Of a stretch of DNA of 64,000 nt, positions 7,569-15,317 are shown piece by piece. Below the pieces are notes generated by a model. It saw only the letters and a list, made by a program, of their open reading frames with translations, made no database searches and was not told the origin of the DNA. Numbering within the stretch: the first letter of the stretch is position 1; every line of letters begins with the position of its first letter. Source of the stretch: VRUE01 sp963715455 (GTDB lineage Bacteria > Actinomycetota > Thermoleophilia > Solirubrobacterales > 70-9); NCBI GenBank assembly GCA_963715455.1, contig OY970245.1, positions 1,488,001 through 1,552,000 on the forward strand. Reading direction: 5' to 3'. A program made the position numbers and the translations under genes.

Positions 7569-8708
7569 GTGGCGGCCCGCGATCGCCATCGTGAGGAGCT
7601 GGCCGGCGCCTTGCGTGCGCGGCTCATCGAGCGGCGCCGTGGCGAAGCGGCTGCCGGTCGCCTGCCCGGGGTGGAGCTGGCCGAGGAGGTTCACGGCTTG
7701 GTCGAGCAGGAGGCGGCGCTGCTCGGTCCTGAGGATCGGGCGGCGATTGAGGCGCAGATCGTGCGTGACACCGTTGGTCTCGGCCCGATCGAGGAGCTGC
7801 TCGCCGATCCCACTGTCGAGGAGGTGATGGTCAACGGGCCGGATAGCGTCTACGTCGAGCGAGGCGGGCGGATCGAGCCGACCGAGATCCGCTTTGCCGA
7901 CGAGGAGGAGCTGCGCAACGCGATCGAGCGGATTCTCGCGCCACTAGGGCGGCGTATCGACGAGCTCAGCCCGATGGTCGACGCGCGCCTCGCCGATGGC
8001 TCGCGGGTCAACGTCGTCATCCCACCGCTGGCGATCGACGGTCCGGCTCTCTCGATCCGGCGTTTCGGAGCGCGCCGGCCGAGCCTCAATGAGCTGGTCG
8101 AGCTGGGGACGCTGAGTGCGGCCCAACGCGAGCTGCTGGCGGCGGCAGTTGGAAAGCGGCGCAGCCTCCTGGTCAGCGGTGGAACTGGTTCGGGCAAGAC
8201 GACCCTGCTCAACGCCCTCTCGGGCTACATCGGCGCAAGTGAGCGGGTGGTGACGATCGAGGACGCGGCCGAGCTACGCCTGCGCCAGCCGCACGTGGTG
8301 CGGCTGGAGAGCCGGCCAGCGAGCGTCGAGGGGCGGGGTGAGGTAACGGTGCGCGACCTGCTGCGCAACGCGCTGCGCATGCGGCCCGACCGCATCGTGA
8401 TCGGTGAGGTGCGGGGCGCGGAGGCACTCGACCTACTGACCGCGCTCAACACCGGCCACGATGGGGCGCTCTCCACGGTGCATGCCAACTCGTCTGCCGA
8501 TGCGCTCGCCCGGATCGAGACGCTGGCACTGATGGCCGGCTTGGGCCTGCCGCACGAGGCGATTGCTGAGCAGGTGCAACGCGGGATCGATCTCGTCGTC
8601 CAGCTCGAGCGGCGTGCCAGTGGGGAGCGCCGGGTGGTCGAGATCGCCGAAGTCGTGCGGGCAGCGGGGGCGACGGCGGTGCGGGCGCTCGATTGCGCGA
8701 GTGAGTGA
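7569..8708 (+). CDS. cpaF: CpaF/TadA-type pilus assembly ATPase
   Basis: A 379-residue secretion ATPase of the type II/IV (VirB11/TadA) superfamily that powers Tad pilus assembly. It shows an N-terminal domain (GLGPIEELLADPTVEEVMVNGP, with SRVNVVIPP and LSIRRF), Walker A GGTGSGKTT (204-212), an Asp box (IEDAAELRL), Walker B-like RIVIGEVRGAEALDLL, and the His box GHDGALSTVHANS. GTG 7569 follows the upstream TGA with no gap. The length is a little short for the family because the disordered N-terminus is reduced. Confidence 0.93.
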   Translation: MAARDRHREELAGALRARLIERRRGEAAAGRLPGVELAEEVHGLVEQEAALLGPEDRAAIEAQIVRDTVGLGPIEELLADPTVEEVMVNGPDSVYVERGGRIEPTEIRFADEEELRNAIERILAPLGRRIDELSPMVDARLADGSRVNVVIPPLAIDGPALSIRRFGARRPSLNELVELGTLSAAQRELLAAAVGKRRSLLVSGGTGSGKTTLLNALSGYIGASERVVTIEDAAELRLRQPHVVRLESRPASVEGRGEVTVRDLLRNALRMRPDRIVIGEVRGAEALDLLTALNTGHDGALSTVHANSSADALARIETLALMAGLGLPHEAIAEQVQRGIDLVVQLERRASGERRVVEIAEVVRAAGATAVRALDCASE

Positions 8709-9565
8709 TGAGTGGCGGCACGCAGGCGCTGGTTCTCTTGGCCGGTGCCGCAGCTGGCGGGTTGGCGGCAGTGGCGCTGCGCGAGGCGGTTCTAGCTAGT
8801 CCCGCGCTAGCGGCTTGGGTACGGGCTGCGCTTGAGCCACTGAAGCGGGCGGGCCGCGAGGGCTACTCGCCGTCGACGCCGGAGCGGCGCCGGCTCGCCG
8901 TGCTGGGCAGCGCCGCGGCGCTGGGTGGCGGTTGGCTCCTCGGTGGCTTCGGCGTCGCGATTCCGCTGGTGGTCGCCGGTCCCGGCCTGGCGGCTGCCGC
9001 GATCGGTTCGCGCCGACGGCGCTACCGCCGATCGGTCGAGCGGGCCCTGCCCGACGTGGCGATCGCCGTAGCCGATTCGCTCAGCGCCGGCCGCTCGTTG
9101 CGTGCCTCGATGCCGGCCGCGGCGGCTTCCCTGGACGGGCCGGCGGCGATCGAGCTCGCTCGCCTCGGCGCCGAGCTCGAGCTCGGCGCACCCACCGTAG
9201 ACGCGGTCGGTGCCTGGCGGCGGCGCATGCGCTCGCCACGTGTCGACGCACTTGCCGCGGCGCTGCTCAGCCAGCGCTTGGCGGGCGGCGATCTGGCCGG
9301 CCTCTTGCGGCGCTTCGCCGAGGGCGCGGCGGAGCGCGACCGGGCCGCCGAGGACGCCCGATCGGCCACGGCGCAAGCCCGCTTCACCGGTCTGCTCGTC
9401 GTCGCTATGCCGACCGGCAGTGCGGTCTTCGCCGAGTTGCTGCAACCGGGTTTCCTGGCGAAGGTGCTGAGCGCACCGGCGGCGGCGACGCTGCTCCTGC
9501 TCGCGGCCGGTCTTCAGGTCGTCGGCTTCATCGCGATTCGCCGCTTCGCCCAGGTGGTCGAGTGA
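8708..9565 (+). CDS. TadB-like inner-membrane pilus assembly protein
   Basis: The 285-residue product has a type II secretion F-like domain in the middle (SVERALPDVAIAVADSLSAGRSL ... ALLSQRLAGGDLAGLLRRFAE). Membrane segments lie near the start (ALVLLAGAAAGGLAAVAL), at 70-100 and at the C-terminus (AATLLLLAAGLQVVGFIAI). It forms the membrane platform with TadC. ATG 8708 shares one base with the cpaF stop (TGATG); GTG 8705 is an alternative. The end overlaps tadC by 4 bases. Confidence 0.85.
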   Translation: MSGGTQALVLLAGAAAGGLAAVALREAVLASPALAAWVRAALEPLKRAGREGYSPSTPERRRLAVLGSAAALGGGWLLGGFGVAIPLVVAGPGLAAAAIGSRRRRYRRSVERALPDVAIAVADSLSAGRSLRASMPAAAASLDGPAAIELARLGAELELGAPTVDAVGAWRRRMRSPRVDALAAALLSQRLAGGDLAGLLRRFAEGAAERDRAAEDARSATAQARFTGLLVVAMPTGSAVFAELLQPGFLAKVLSAPAAATLLLLAAGLQVVGFIAIRRFAQVVE

Positions 9566-10383
9566 GCCTCGTCGGGTTGCTCGCGGCGATCGCGGTGCTA
9601 CTTGCCTGCACCGGCGCGTGGGAGCTGCTCGCGGTTGGTCGGAGGAGGGACGGTGGCCTGCGGATTGGCTTCGGTCACAGCCGGCGCGCCGCCCGGGCAG
9701 CGCTGCGCCTCGGCCTGCCCGAGCGGCTCTCACGCGCCGGGCTCGAGACCAGGCTGCCGTTGAGTGCAGTGCTGCTGGCGAAGCTCGGCTGTACGGCGAT
9801 CGGCGGGCTGACCGCGATGGTCGCTGCCCCGGCAGCGCCGGGACGCATCGCCCTGCTGGTGGCGCTTGGCATGCCGGCGGCGGGCTTCGTGCTCCCCGAC
9901 GCGCTGCTCGAGCGACGGGCGCGCTTGCGAGCCCGTCGCCTGCGCGGCGCTCTACCCGACGCCTGTGATCTGCTCGCGGTCGCCGCCGCCTCCGGCCGTG
10001 ACCCGGGTGCGGCGCTCGCCGAGCTGGCCGGGGGCGAGGGCCTACTCGCCGATGAGCTGCGCGTCACTGCCGCCGAGCTCTCCTGCGGCCAGCCGCTCTC
10101 GGCAGCGCTGCGGACCCTGCGCCAGCGCGTCCCCGGCAGCGAGGTAGCAACGCTCTGCGCGTCGATCGAGCGCTCGCGCCGCTTCGGCGCGCCGCTGGCC
10201 GACCAGCTGCGCCGCCAGTCCAGCGCCCTGCGCCGCGATCAGCGCCGTGCGGTAGAGGAGTACGCCGCTCGCGCCGCGCCCAAGATCCAACTCGTCGTCG
10301 CCCTCGTCCTCGTCCCCTCGGTCTTGCTGATGATCACCGCGGCGTTGATCGCCAACGCCGATGTCCTGCTCAGCGGGTTCTGA
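9562..10383 (+). CDS. TadC-like inner-membrane pilus assembly protein
   Basis: A 273-residue protein with an F-like domain (RLRGALPDACDLLAVAAASGR ... GAPLADQLRRQS) and membrane segments at the N-terminus, centre (IALLVALGMPAAGFVL) and C-terminus (IQLVVALVLVPSVLLMITAAL). GTG 9562 overlaps the tadB TGA. It is the last gene of the set: no pilin, prepilin peptidase or TadE/F gene follows before the convergent CHAT gene 24 bases on. Those parts must be elsewhere if the system works. Confidence 0.85.
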   Translation: MSLVGLLAAIAVLLACTGAWELLAVGRRRDGGLRIGFGHSRRAARAALRLGLPERLSRAGLETRLPLSAVLLAKLGCTAIGGLTAMVAAPAAPGRIALLVALGMPAAGFVLPDALLERRARLRARRLRGALPDACDLLAVAAASGRDPGAALAELAGGEGLLADELRVTAAELSCGQPLSAALRTLRQRVPGSEVATLCASIERSRRFGAPLADQLRRQSSALRRDQRRAVEEYAARAAPKIQLVVALVLVPSVLLMITAALIANADVLLSGF

Positions 10384-10407
10384 AAAGTCGCGACCGCAGT
10401 CCCTTAT

Positions 10408-11931
10408 TCAGGCTTCGCGACCTGGTCGTCGCTTGCGACGGTCGAGCAACGCCTTGATGCCCGCCCAGCACAAGCCGCCGAAGCCCACGATGACGGCGAG
10501 GCCACCCAGGCCACTGCCCGCCGAGTCCTCCTCGAAGATCACAGCAAGGACGCATCCGAGCGTGAACAACAGCGCCGACGCAACCGCGATCTGGCGCATC
10601 GAAAGAAAGCTTTTTTGGTGCCGAGACCGGGAGACCGAGGACATCGGAGAGGGCGTTGGCGTGGGCAGGACCGGGGAGGCTGGAGTCGGGGGCGGCGGAG
10701 CTGCTGGGAGCGGTTGAGTGGATGGCTCGGCTGAGCGCGCTGGGCCACGCTGCATGGGCGGATCGAGGCCGTCTCCGACCGGAAGCGGGCCGATCTCCGC
10801 CTCCACCTCTGGCGGTACGGCGTTCTCCAGCTCGAACAGTTGGGCATCGGCGCCACGCAAGAACAGCACGGGCGTGCCGAACTCGATGTCGTTGCCAGCC
10901 GCGAAGATTGACTTGCGTGCCTGGGCGAGGGCAGCGTCTACCGGATAGCCCTCGGCGAGCGAGGTGTAGAGGCGGGCGGCAAACGCGATCGCCGCCTCGT
11001 CGGTTATCTCGAACTGCATTCCGATCACTGCCGGGATCCCGTAGTGCACCAAACTCGAAGCAACCCCGGAGAAGGGGTCGACGTGGGAGCTGCGGGCGCC
11101 TTCGCAGGAGTTGAAGACGGCGAGGCGGAGGCTGTGCTCATCCTGGAGCAGCGAGCCCAATTCCTCCCCGGTGACCTCGTGCGGTTCGCCTCGCTCGTTT
11201 TCGAGGACGAGGATGCCGCCGTCCGTGCGCGAGTCGTATGCGCCGTGTCCCACGTAGTGGAAGACGTGGATTTCGTCGCGACGGCTGATCACCTCGTCGA
11301 GCTCGCTGAGGCTGCCGCGATCCAGCCATTCAAGTGTCACCATCTCCCGCTCGCACAACGGCGCTAGCGCCTTGGTCAGCTTTTCCTTCTCCAGCTCGAC
11401 GTCGAGGGCATCGAAGCCCTGTGGGCAGCTGACCATCCCCAGCACTCGCAGGGGCAGCCGGACTGCGTGGGGCGAGCGGACTTCGCCGAGGTCCAGCGAG
11501 CGAACCACCGGGCTGTACATCGATTGAGCGAGGAAGCGCGGACGCTCGTAGAGGAACTCCCACGGCACTCCCATCAGCTCCGGAACGTCGGTCAAGTACA
11601 GCGTTATTCGCAGGCCTTTCCGGTGGCTGTCGGCGACGCCGCGGGCGGAGCGGAAGACATCGCGCACGTCGTCGATCATCAGCGCCTCGAACAGCTGGGC
11701 ACCAAACTGCTTGGCCTCCTCCATCTGCGCCGAGCGATAACCCCTCGTGCCCCTGCGTTGCCGCCCAACCCGCAGCACGAAGTTGTCGAGCTCGGTCTCG
11801 CCGAAGGGCAGCGTGAACGTTCCCGATGCGGTTGACCCGTCAGGCCCGGAGACGACGATGCGGTAACGGCTATCGGGGCCGGGCTCGATCCGCAGGCTCA
11901 GCTCGTCGTATACCAGCGTCTCCTCGGTCAT
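10408..11931 (-). CDS. CHAT-domain caspase-like protease with two C-terminal membrane segments
   Basis: A 507-residue predicted cysteine protease of the CHAT (separase/caspase-like) class. The dyad is visible: H229 in HYVGHGAY and C276 in FNSCEGA, plus the supporting VPWEFLYE block (122-129) and the GIPAVIGMQFEI strand. After the protease (ends about 365) come a Pro-rich linker and two membrane segments (about 447-466 and 474-496), followed by a basic tail, so the protease domain would sit tethered at the membrane. Its ATG overlaps the stop of the Trypco1 gene (ATGA), a coupled pair. CHAT proteases are common effectors in bacterial conflict and programmed-death systems; the activator here is inferred to be the partner. 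Confidence 0.88.
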   Translation of the reverse strand: MTEETLVYDELSLRIEPGPDSRYRIVVSGPDGSTASGTFTLPFGETELDNFVLRVGRQRRGTRGYRSAQMEEAKQFGAQLFEALMIDDVRDVFRSARGVADSHRKGLRITLYLTDVPELMGVPWEFLYERPRFLAQSMYSPVVRSLDLGEVRSPHAVRLPLRVLGMVSCPQGFDALDVELEKEKLTKALAPLCEREMVTLEWLDRGSLSELDEVISRRDEIHVFHYVGHGAYDSRTDGGILVLENERGEPHEVTGEELGSLLQDEHSLRLAVFNSCEGARSSHVDPFSGVASSLVHYGIPAVIGMQFEITDEAAIAFAARLYTSLAEGYPVDAALAQARKSIFAAGNDIEFGTPVLFLRGADAQLFELENAVPPEVEAEIGPLPVGDGLDPPMQRGPARSAEPSTQPLPAAPPPPTPASPVLPTPTPSPMSSVSRSRHQKSFLSMRQIAVASALLFTLGCVLAVIFEEDSAGSGLGGLAVIVGFGGLCWAGIKALLDRRKRRPGREA

Positions 11932-12263
11932 CCGTCTTTTCCTTTGCTCGCCCAGCGCAGGGCGATGCGGAAGTTCGCCTCGCCGCCGGCGCGAGCGATG
12001 ATCACGTTTGAGTCCGCGGAGATCTTCACCGCAAACTCGACCTCGACTTCATCGGGCCAATCGGTGCTGGAGCGCAGCTCCGAGACGATTCCCTTGACCG
12101 CTGGGCCAAGCTGGCCGAGCATCGACTCGAGGCTCTCGCTGGCCTCGGCAACCGCCTCTTCGGCGCGGCCACCCCGTGTCACCGGTCCGGAGCGGGCGGG
12201 AGCCACTGTCTCGACCAGGACGGTCGCTCCCTGCTCGGACTTGAACTCGAGCAACTCGGTCAT
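11928..12263 (-). CDS. trypsin-co-occurring domain 1 (Trypco1/CU044_2847-type) protein
   Basis: 111 residues. The pattern is that of Trypco1: an N-terminal beta strand (LLEFKSEQGATVLVE), a helix (SLESMLGQLGPAVKGIVSEL) and the end block DEVEVEFAVKISADSNVIIARAGGEANFRI. This domain is known as a small partner encoded beside trypsin-like, CHAT or other peptidases in bacterial conflict modules, where it is thought to act as sensor or adaptor. ATG 12263 lies 7 bases after a TATAGA -10 element; a GTG at 12266 is the alternative start. It precedes and overlaps the CHAT gene by 4 bases. Confidence 0.75.
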   Translation of the reverse strand: MTELLEFKSEQGATVLVETVAPARSGPVTRGGRAEEAVAEASESLESMLGQLGPAVKGIVSELRSSTDWPDEVEVEFAVKISADSNVIIARAGGEANFRIALRWASKGKDG

Positions 12264-12270
12264 CACCGCA

Positions 12271-12276
12271 TCTATA
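12271..12276 (-). promoter_or_regulatory. -10 element TATAGA, leaderless start of the Trypco1-CHAT operon
   Basis: On the minus strand TATAGA is followed by seven bases and then ATG 12263. The surrounding sequence (12270-12305) is unusually AT-rich for this window, as expected of a promoter. Confidence 0.5.
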
Positions 12277-12354
12277 CACCAATAAACAGCTAGTTTGAAT
12301 TAAAAGGCACTAGACAGAGGGCTCGGCTGGCTCGACCACGGACCGCGAGGTCGA

Positions 12355-13179
12355 CTACTGAAGGCTCTCCTCGCGCAGGCGTCTGGCGACGGCGGCGGTG
12401 GCGGCGCTCACCGCGTCGAGCTCGGCGCTGCTCTTCTCGTGGCCCTTGACGTAACAGCAGAGCAGCCCGGTTCCTAGCTCGAAGGCGAACTTCTCGGGGG
12501 CTTCTTCGGACAGCCAGACGATGAAGGTCGGGGAGAAGAGGCGCCGCAGCCAGAGCTGGTCTTGGTCGGCCTCGGCGAAGATCTCGTAGCGCTCATCGAG
12601 CGCCTCGCTCTCCAGCTTGACGCGCTGCTTGTTGCGGAAGGTGTCCTCGAGCTTCTCCAGGGCGCGCAGACCGAACTTGCGCTGGCAGATCAGCTCGGGG
12701 ATGTGGGCGATGGTCTCGGGGACTTCGACCAAGCCGACCGTGTAGCGGTAGTAGTTCGTCTGGCGGTTGCCCTTGCTGTCGGTGGACTCCTCCTCGTAGG
12801 TGTAGAGCGCCAGCGTGCCGGTGACGTCCTCGGCCAGTGGGCCGCGCAGGGTGCGCTCGGCGTAGCGGTTGTCGCCTTTGCGCAGCAGCGGCGTCAGCGG
12901 CGGCAGCATGTGGCGGCGGCCGAGCCTCAGGCCGCGCTGTGCCGCGTAAGCGGCGAAGAAGGCGTCCTCGGCGCGCGAGTCGGCGATCGCGAAGACGATC
13001 AGTAGCGAGACCAGCAGCATCGCCCCGGCCACCCCGGCGCCGATCGCCGCCCCGAGATAGACGGCGGCGGCGATCCCCACGACCAGCACGAAGAAGGCGA
13101 TGACGAGCCAGGTCAGCGGCCTGCTCAGCAGCTGCTTGAAGTGAAAGCCGCGCAGGTCGTCGGCGTCGTCGGGCGTCAT
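12355..13179 (-). CDS. hypothetical membrane protein, 274 aa
   Basis: I do not recognise a named family. Two adjacent membrane segments lie near the N-terminus (about 20-42, WLVIAFFVLVVGIAAAVYLG, and 47-67, GAGVAGAMLLVSLLIVFAIA), then a cytosolic or external domain of about 200 residues with YTYEEESTDSKGNRQTNYYR and YFxVGLVEVP-like strands. The general shape resembles bacterial proteins that report on their own folding state or DUF3137-like proteins, but this is only a resemblance. It is divergent from mraZ, and the 190 bases between them carry the mraZ promoter. Confidence 0.65.
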   Translation of the reverse strand: MTPDDADDLRGFHFKQLLSRPLTWLVIAFFVLVVGIAAAVYLGAAIGAGVAGAMLLVSLLIVFAIADSRAEDAFFAAYAAQRGLRLGRRHMLPPLTPLLRKGDNRYAERTLRGPLAEDVTGTLALYTYEEESTDSKGNRQTNYYRYTVGLVEVPETIAHIPELICQRKFGLRALEKLEDTFRNKQRVKLESEALDERYEIFAEADQDQLWLRRLFSPTFIVWLSEEAPEKFAFELGTGLLCCYVKGHEKSSAELDAVSAATAAVARRLREESLQ

Positions 13180-13230
13180 CGCGGCAACCTAGCGCAGGGG
13201 ATGCAAATGGGCTTGCAGGGTGGGGTGGTG

Positions 13231-13259
13231 TTGCAAAGTGGGGGAAAGTGGGTTACTGT
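13231..13259 (+). promoter_or_regulatory. mraZ promoter
   Basis: TTGCAA (13231-13236), a 17-base spacer, and TACTGT (13254-13259). The transcript would start near 13266, leaving a leader of about 108 bases before mraZ. This is the only obvious promoter ahead of mraZ-rsmH-ftsL-ftsI. Confidence 0.55.
13235..13254 (+). promoter_or_regulatory. MraZ-box repeats inside the mraZ promoter
   Basis: Two head-to-tail 10-base repeats, AAAGTGGGGG (13235-13244) and AAAGTGGGTT (13245-13254), carry the TGGG core at the 10-base spacing known for MraZ binding sites. A third TGGG lies upstream at 13221 but out of phase. The repeats fill the -35/-10 spacer, so MraZ binding should block its own promoter (inference). 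Confidence 0.65.
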
Positions 13260-13373
13260 GCCGTTCGAGTTGAAGCCCAGGACCGGGGTGGTGAGGCTCC
13301 TCCCACCTTCATCACCTCGGTCCTAACTCATTCCCAGACCGGCTCGCACAGCCCGCACAGAAAGGAACCGGCG

Positions 13374-13817
13374 GTGGCATTTCGGGGCCTCTACGAGCAC
13401 AGTCTCGATTCCAAGGATCGCCTCACGGTTCCCTCCAGGTTCCGGGCAGCTCTTGCCGATGGAGTCGTTCTCTCCAAGGGCTTCGACCCCTGCGTCTGGG
13501 TGCACACCACCGAGGAGTTCGAGCAGCTCTCCGACCGCTTCCTCTCGCCGCACAGCCCCTTCGGTCGCAATGCGCGCCAGCTGCGGCGCCGCTTCCACGG
13601 TGGCTCATCCGACGAGAAGCTCGATTCCGCCGGCCGCATTCGCATCCCCAAGTCGCTGGTCGAGCACGCCGGCCTGACCGGTCCCTGCGTAGTGATCGGC
13701 GCGGGGGAGTACTTGGAGATCTGGAGCGCCGAGGCCTGGGTAAAGCTGGAGGAGGAGCTCGACGCCGCGGCCCCGGAGATCGCCGAGGGCCTCGCCGCGA
13801 ACGGAGCGGCTGAGTGA
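13374..13817 (+). CDS. mraZ: transcriptional regulator MraZ
   Basis: A 147-residue DNA-binding protein with the two AbrB-like halves of MraZ: FRGLYEHSLDSKDRLTVPSR near the N-terminus and EKLDSAGRIRIPKSL about 75 residues in (two DxxxR motifs). The frame is open back to 13248, but GTG 13374 is chosen because it gives the family's VAFRGLYE start and has an AAAGGA site 8 bases before it. MraZ represses the dcw cluster through TGGG repeats, which are present upstream. It is the first gene of the cluster; rsmH starts one base after its stop codon. Confidence 0.95.
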   Translation: MAFRGLYEHSLDSKDRLTVPSRFRAALADGVVLSKGFDPCVWVHTTEEFEQLSDRFLSPHSPFGRNARQLRRRFHGGSSDEKLDSAGRIRIPKSLVEHAGLTGPCVVIGAGEYLEIWSAEAWVKLEEELDAAAPEIAEGLAANGAAE

Positions 13818-13818
13818 G

Positions 13819-14823
13819 ATGGCGGCCCGTGCGCATCACGCCCCCGCCTATCGTGACCCGCGAGCGCTGCTCGCCACCATTCTTCCGATGAGCGAAGAGC
13901 ACCAACCAGTCCTTGCCACCGAGCTGATCGAGCTGCTCGCCCCGCAGCCCGGACAGACAGCGGTCGACTGTACCTTCGGCGGCGGTGGCCACGCGCGCCG
14001 CGTCGCCGAGGCGCTGGGCCCCGACGGGACGCTGATCTGCATCGACCGCGACCCGGCCGTCGAGACGCGTTTTGCCGCCTTCGCCGCGGAAACTCCCTGC
14101 ACAACCCGGTTTATCGGGGCCGAGTTCTCGGCAGGTCTTCGCGCCCTGCGTGGCGAAGGCATCCGCCCAGAGATGGTCTACATGGACCTCGGAATGTCCT
14201 CGATGCAGGTTGACGCCTGGGAGCGGGGCTTCTCCTATTCCTATGACGCGCCGCTCGACATGCGCATGGATACCCGCCAGCAGCTGAGTGCCGCCGAGAT
14301 CGTCAACGAGTGGCCCGAGGCGCGTCTGGCGCAGGCGTTGCGCCGCTTTGGCGAGGAGCGCTACGCGGGCGGTATCGCCCGCGAGGTCGTGCGTCGCCGC
14401 CCGCTTTCTACGACTTCGCAGCTGGTTGATGCGATCAAGGCCGGCATGCCGGCCTCGGCTCGCTTCGGCGCTGGCCACCCGGCGAAGCGCACTTTCCAAG
14501 CGATCCGCATCGCCGTCAACGGCGAGCTCGACGCGATCGATGACGCTCTGCCGACTGCCTGGGGAATGCTGCCCGAGGGCGGCCGCCTGGCGGCGATCTC
14601 CTTCCACTCGCTCGAGGACCGCCGCGTCAAGCAGTTCCTCGCCGAGCGCGCCAAGGGCTGCGTCTGTCCGCCGGAGCTACCGGTCTGCGTTTGCGGGCGG
14701 GAGCCTGAAGCGGAGCTGCTCACGCGGCGCGCCGTCGCACCGGGTCCCGATGAGATGGCTGCCAACCCGCGCTCGAAATCGGCCCATTTGCGTGTCGCGA
14801 TGAAGATCGGCGAGGCGGCCTGA
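13819..14823 (+). CDS. rsmH: 16S rRNA (cytosine1402-N4)-methyltransferase RsmH
   Basis: A SAM-dependent methyltransferase (334 residues) that modifies C1402 in the ribosomal P site. Motifs: HQPVLATELIELL, the SAM loop DCTFGGGGHARR, DRDPAVE, YMDLGMSSMQVD, FSYSYDAPLDMRMD, GHPAKRTFQAIRIAVN and ISFHSLEDRRVK. The usual family start is close to HQPVL, so ATG 13888 (MSEEHQPVL) may be the true start; ATG 13819 sits right after mraZ and adds 23 residues. Its TGA shares a base with the next ATG. Confidence 0.95.
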   Translation: MAARAHHAPAYRDPRALLATILPMSEEHQPVLATELIELLAPQPGQTAVDCTFGGGGHARRVAEALGPDGTLICIDRDPAVETRFAAFAAETPCTTRFIGAEFSAGLRALRGEGIRPEMVYMDLGMSSMQVDAWERGFSYSYDAPLDMRMDTRQQLSAAEIVNEWPEARLAQALRRFGEERYAGGIAREVVRRRPLSTTSQLVDAIKAGMPASARFGAGHPAKRTFQAIRIAVNGELDAIDDALPTAWGMLPEGGRLAAISFHSLEDRRVKQFLAERAKGCVCPPELPVCVCGREPEAELLTRRAVAPGPDEMAANPRSKSAHLRVAMKIGEAA

Positions 14824-15305
14824 TGGCCGCCGCCGCAACAGCGCCAGCCCGCGCGCCCGCGCGCACGGCGCCCGCGCGAAAGCCGGCGCGTCGTAAAGCT
14901 CCAGCACGCCGTCCCGGTGGCCAGCTGATCCCGATTGCAGTCGGCACTGCCGCCGCGGTGCGCCAGCTGCCCGACTCGAGCCTGATGGTGCGCATGACCC
15001 GCGGACGCGCCTGGATCGCCGTACTTGGCCTGCTGCTCGCCGGAATCGTCGTGATCAACGTCGTCACGCTGAGCGTCGCCGCCACCGCCGGCCACGTCGA
15101 TCGCAACATCCAGGCGCTCGACGCCGAGAACTCGATCCTCCGCAACCGCGACGCAGCGCTTTCCGGCATGGCCCGCGTGCGCCACGATGCGGCCGTCCTC
15201 GGCCTCTCTGTGGCCAGCAGCGATGAGATTGGCTACGTGCAGTTCGATCCCGGTGACGTCAGCGTTGCCGCCCAGCGCCTCGCCGGCGCCAGCGCGGGTT
15301 ACTAG
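14823..15305 (+). CDS. FtsL-like septum formation protein
   Basis: 160 residues. An Ala/Pro/Arg/Lys-rich cytoplasmic N-terminus (about 1-35) is followed by one membrane segment (about 64-84, AWIAVLGLLLAGIVVINVVTL) and a heptad-like extracytoplasmic helix (VDRNIQALDAENSILRNRDAAL). Position between rsmH and ftsI and this bitopic coiled-coil plan are those of FtsL, which with a DivIC-type partner activates FtsW-FtsI. FtsL sequences diverge too much for a firm family call from sequence alone, hence no symbol. Confidence 0.75.
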   Translation: MAAAATAPARAPARTAPARKPARRKAPARRPGGQLIPIAVGTAAAVRQLPDSSLMVRMTRGRAWIAVLGLLLAGIVVINVVTLSVAATAGHVDRNIQALDAENSILRNRDAALSGMARVRHDAAVLGLSVASSDEIGYVQFDPGDVSVAAQRLAGASAGY

Positions 15306-15317
15306 GACGGGCGGCCC

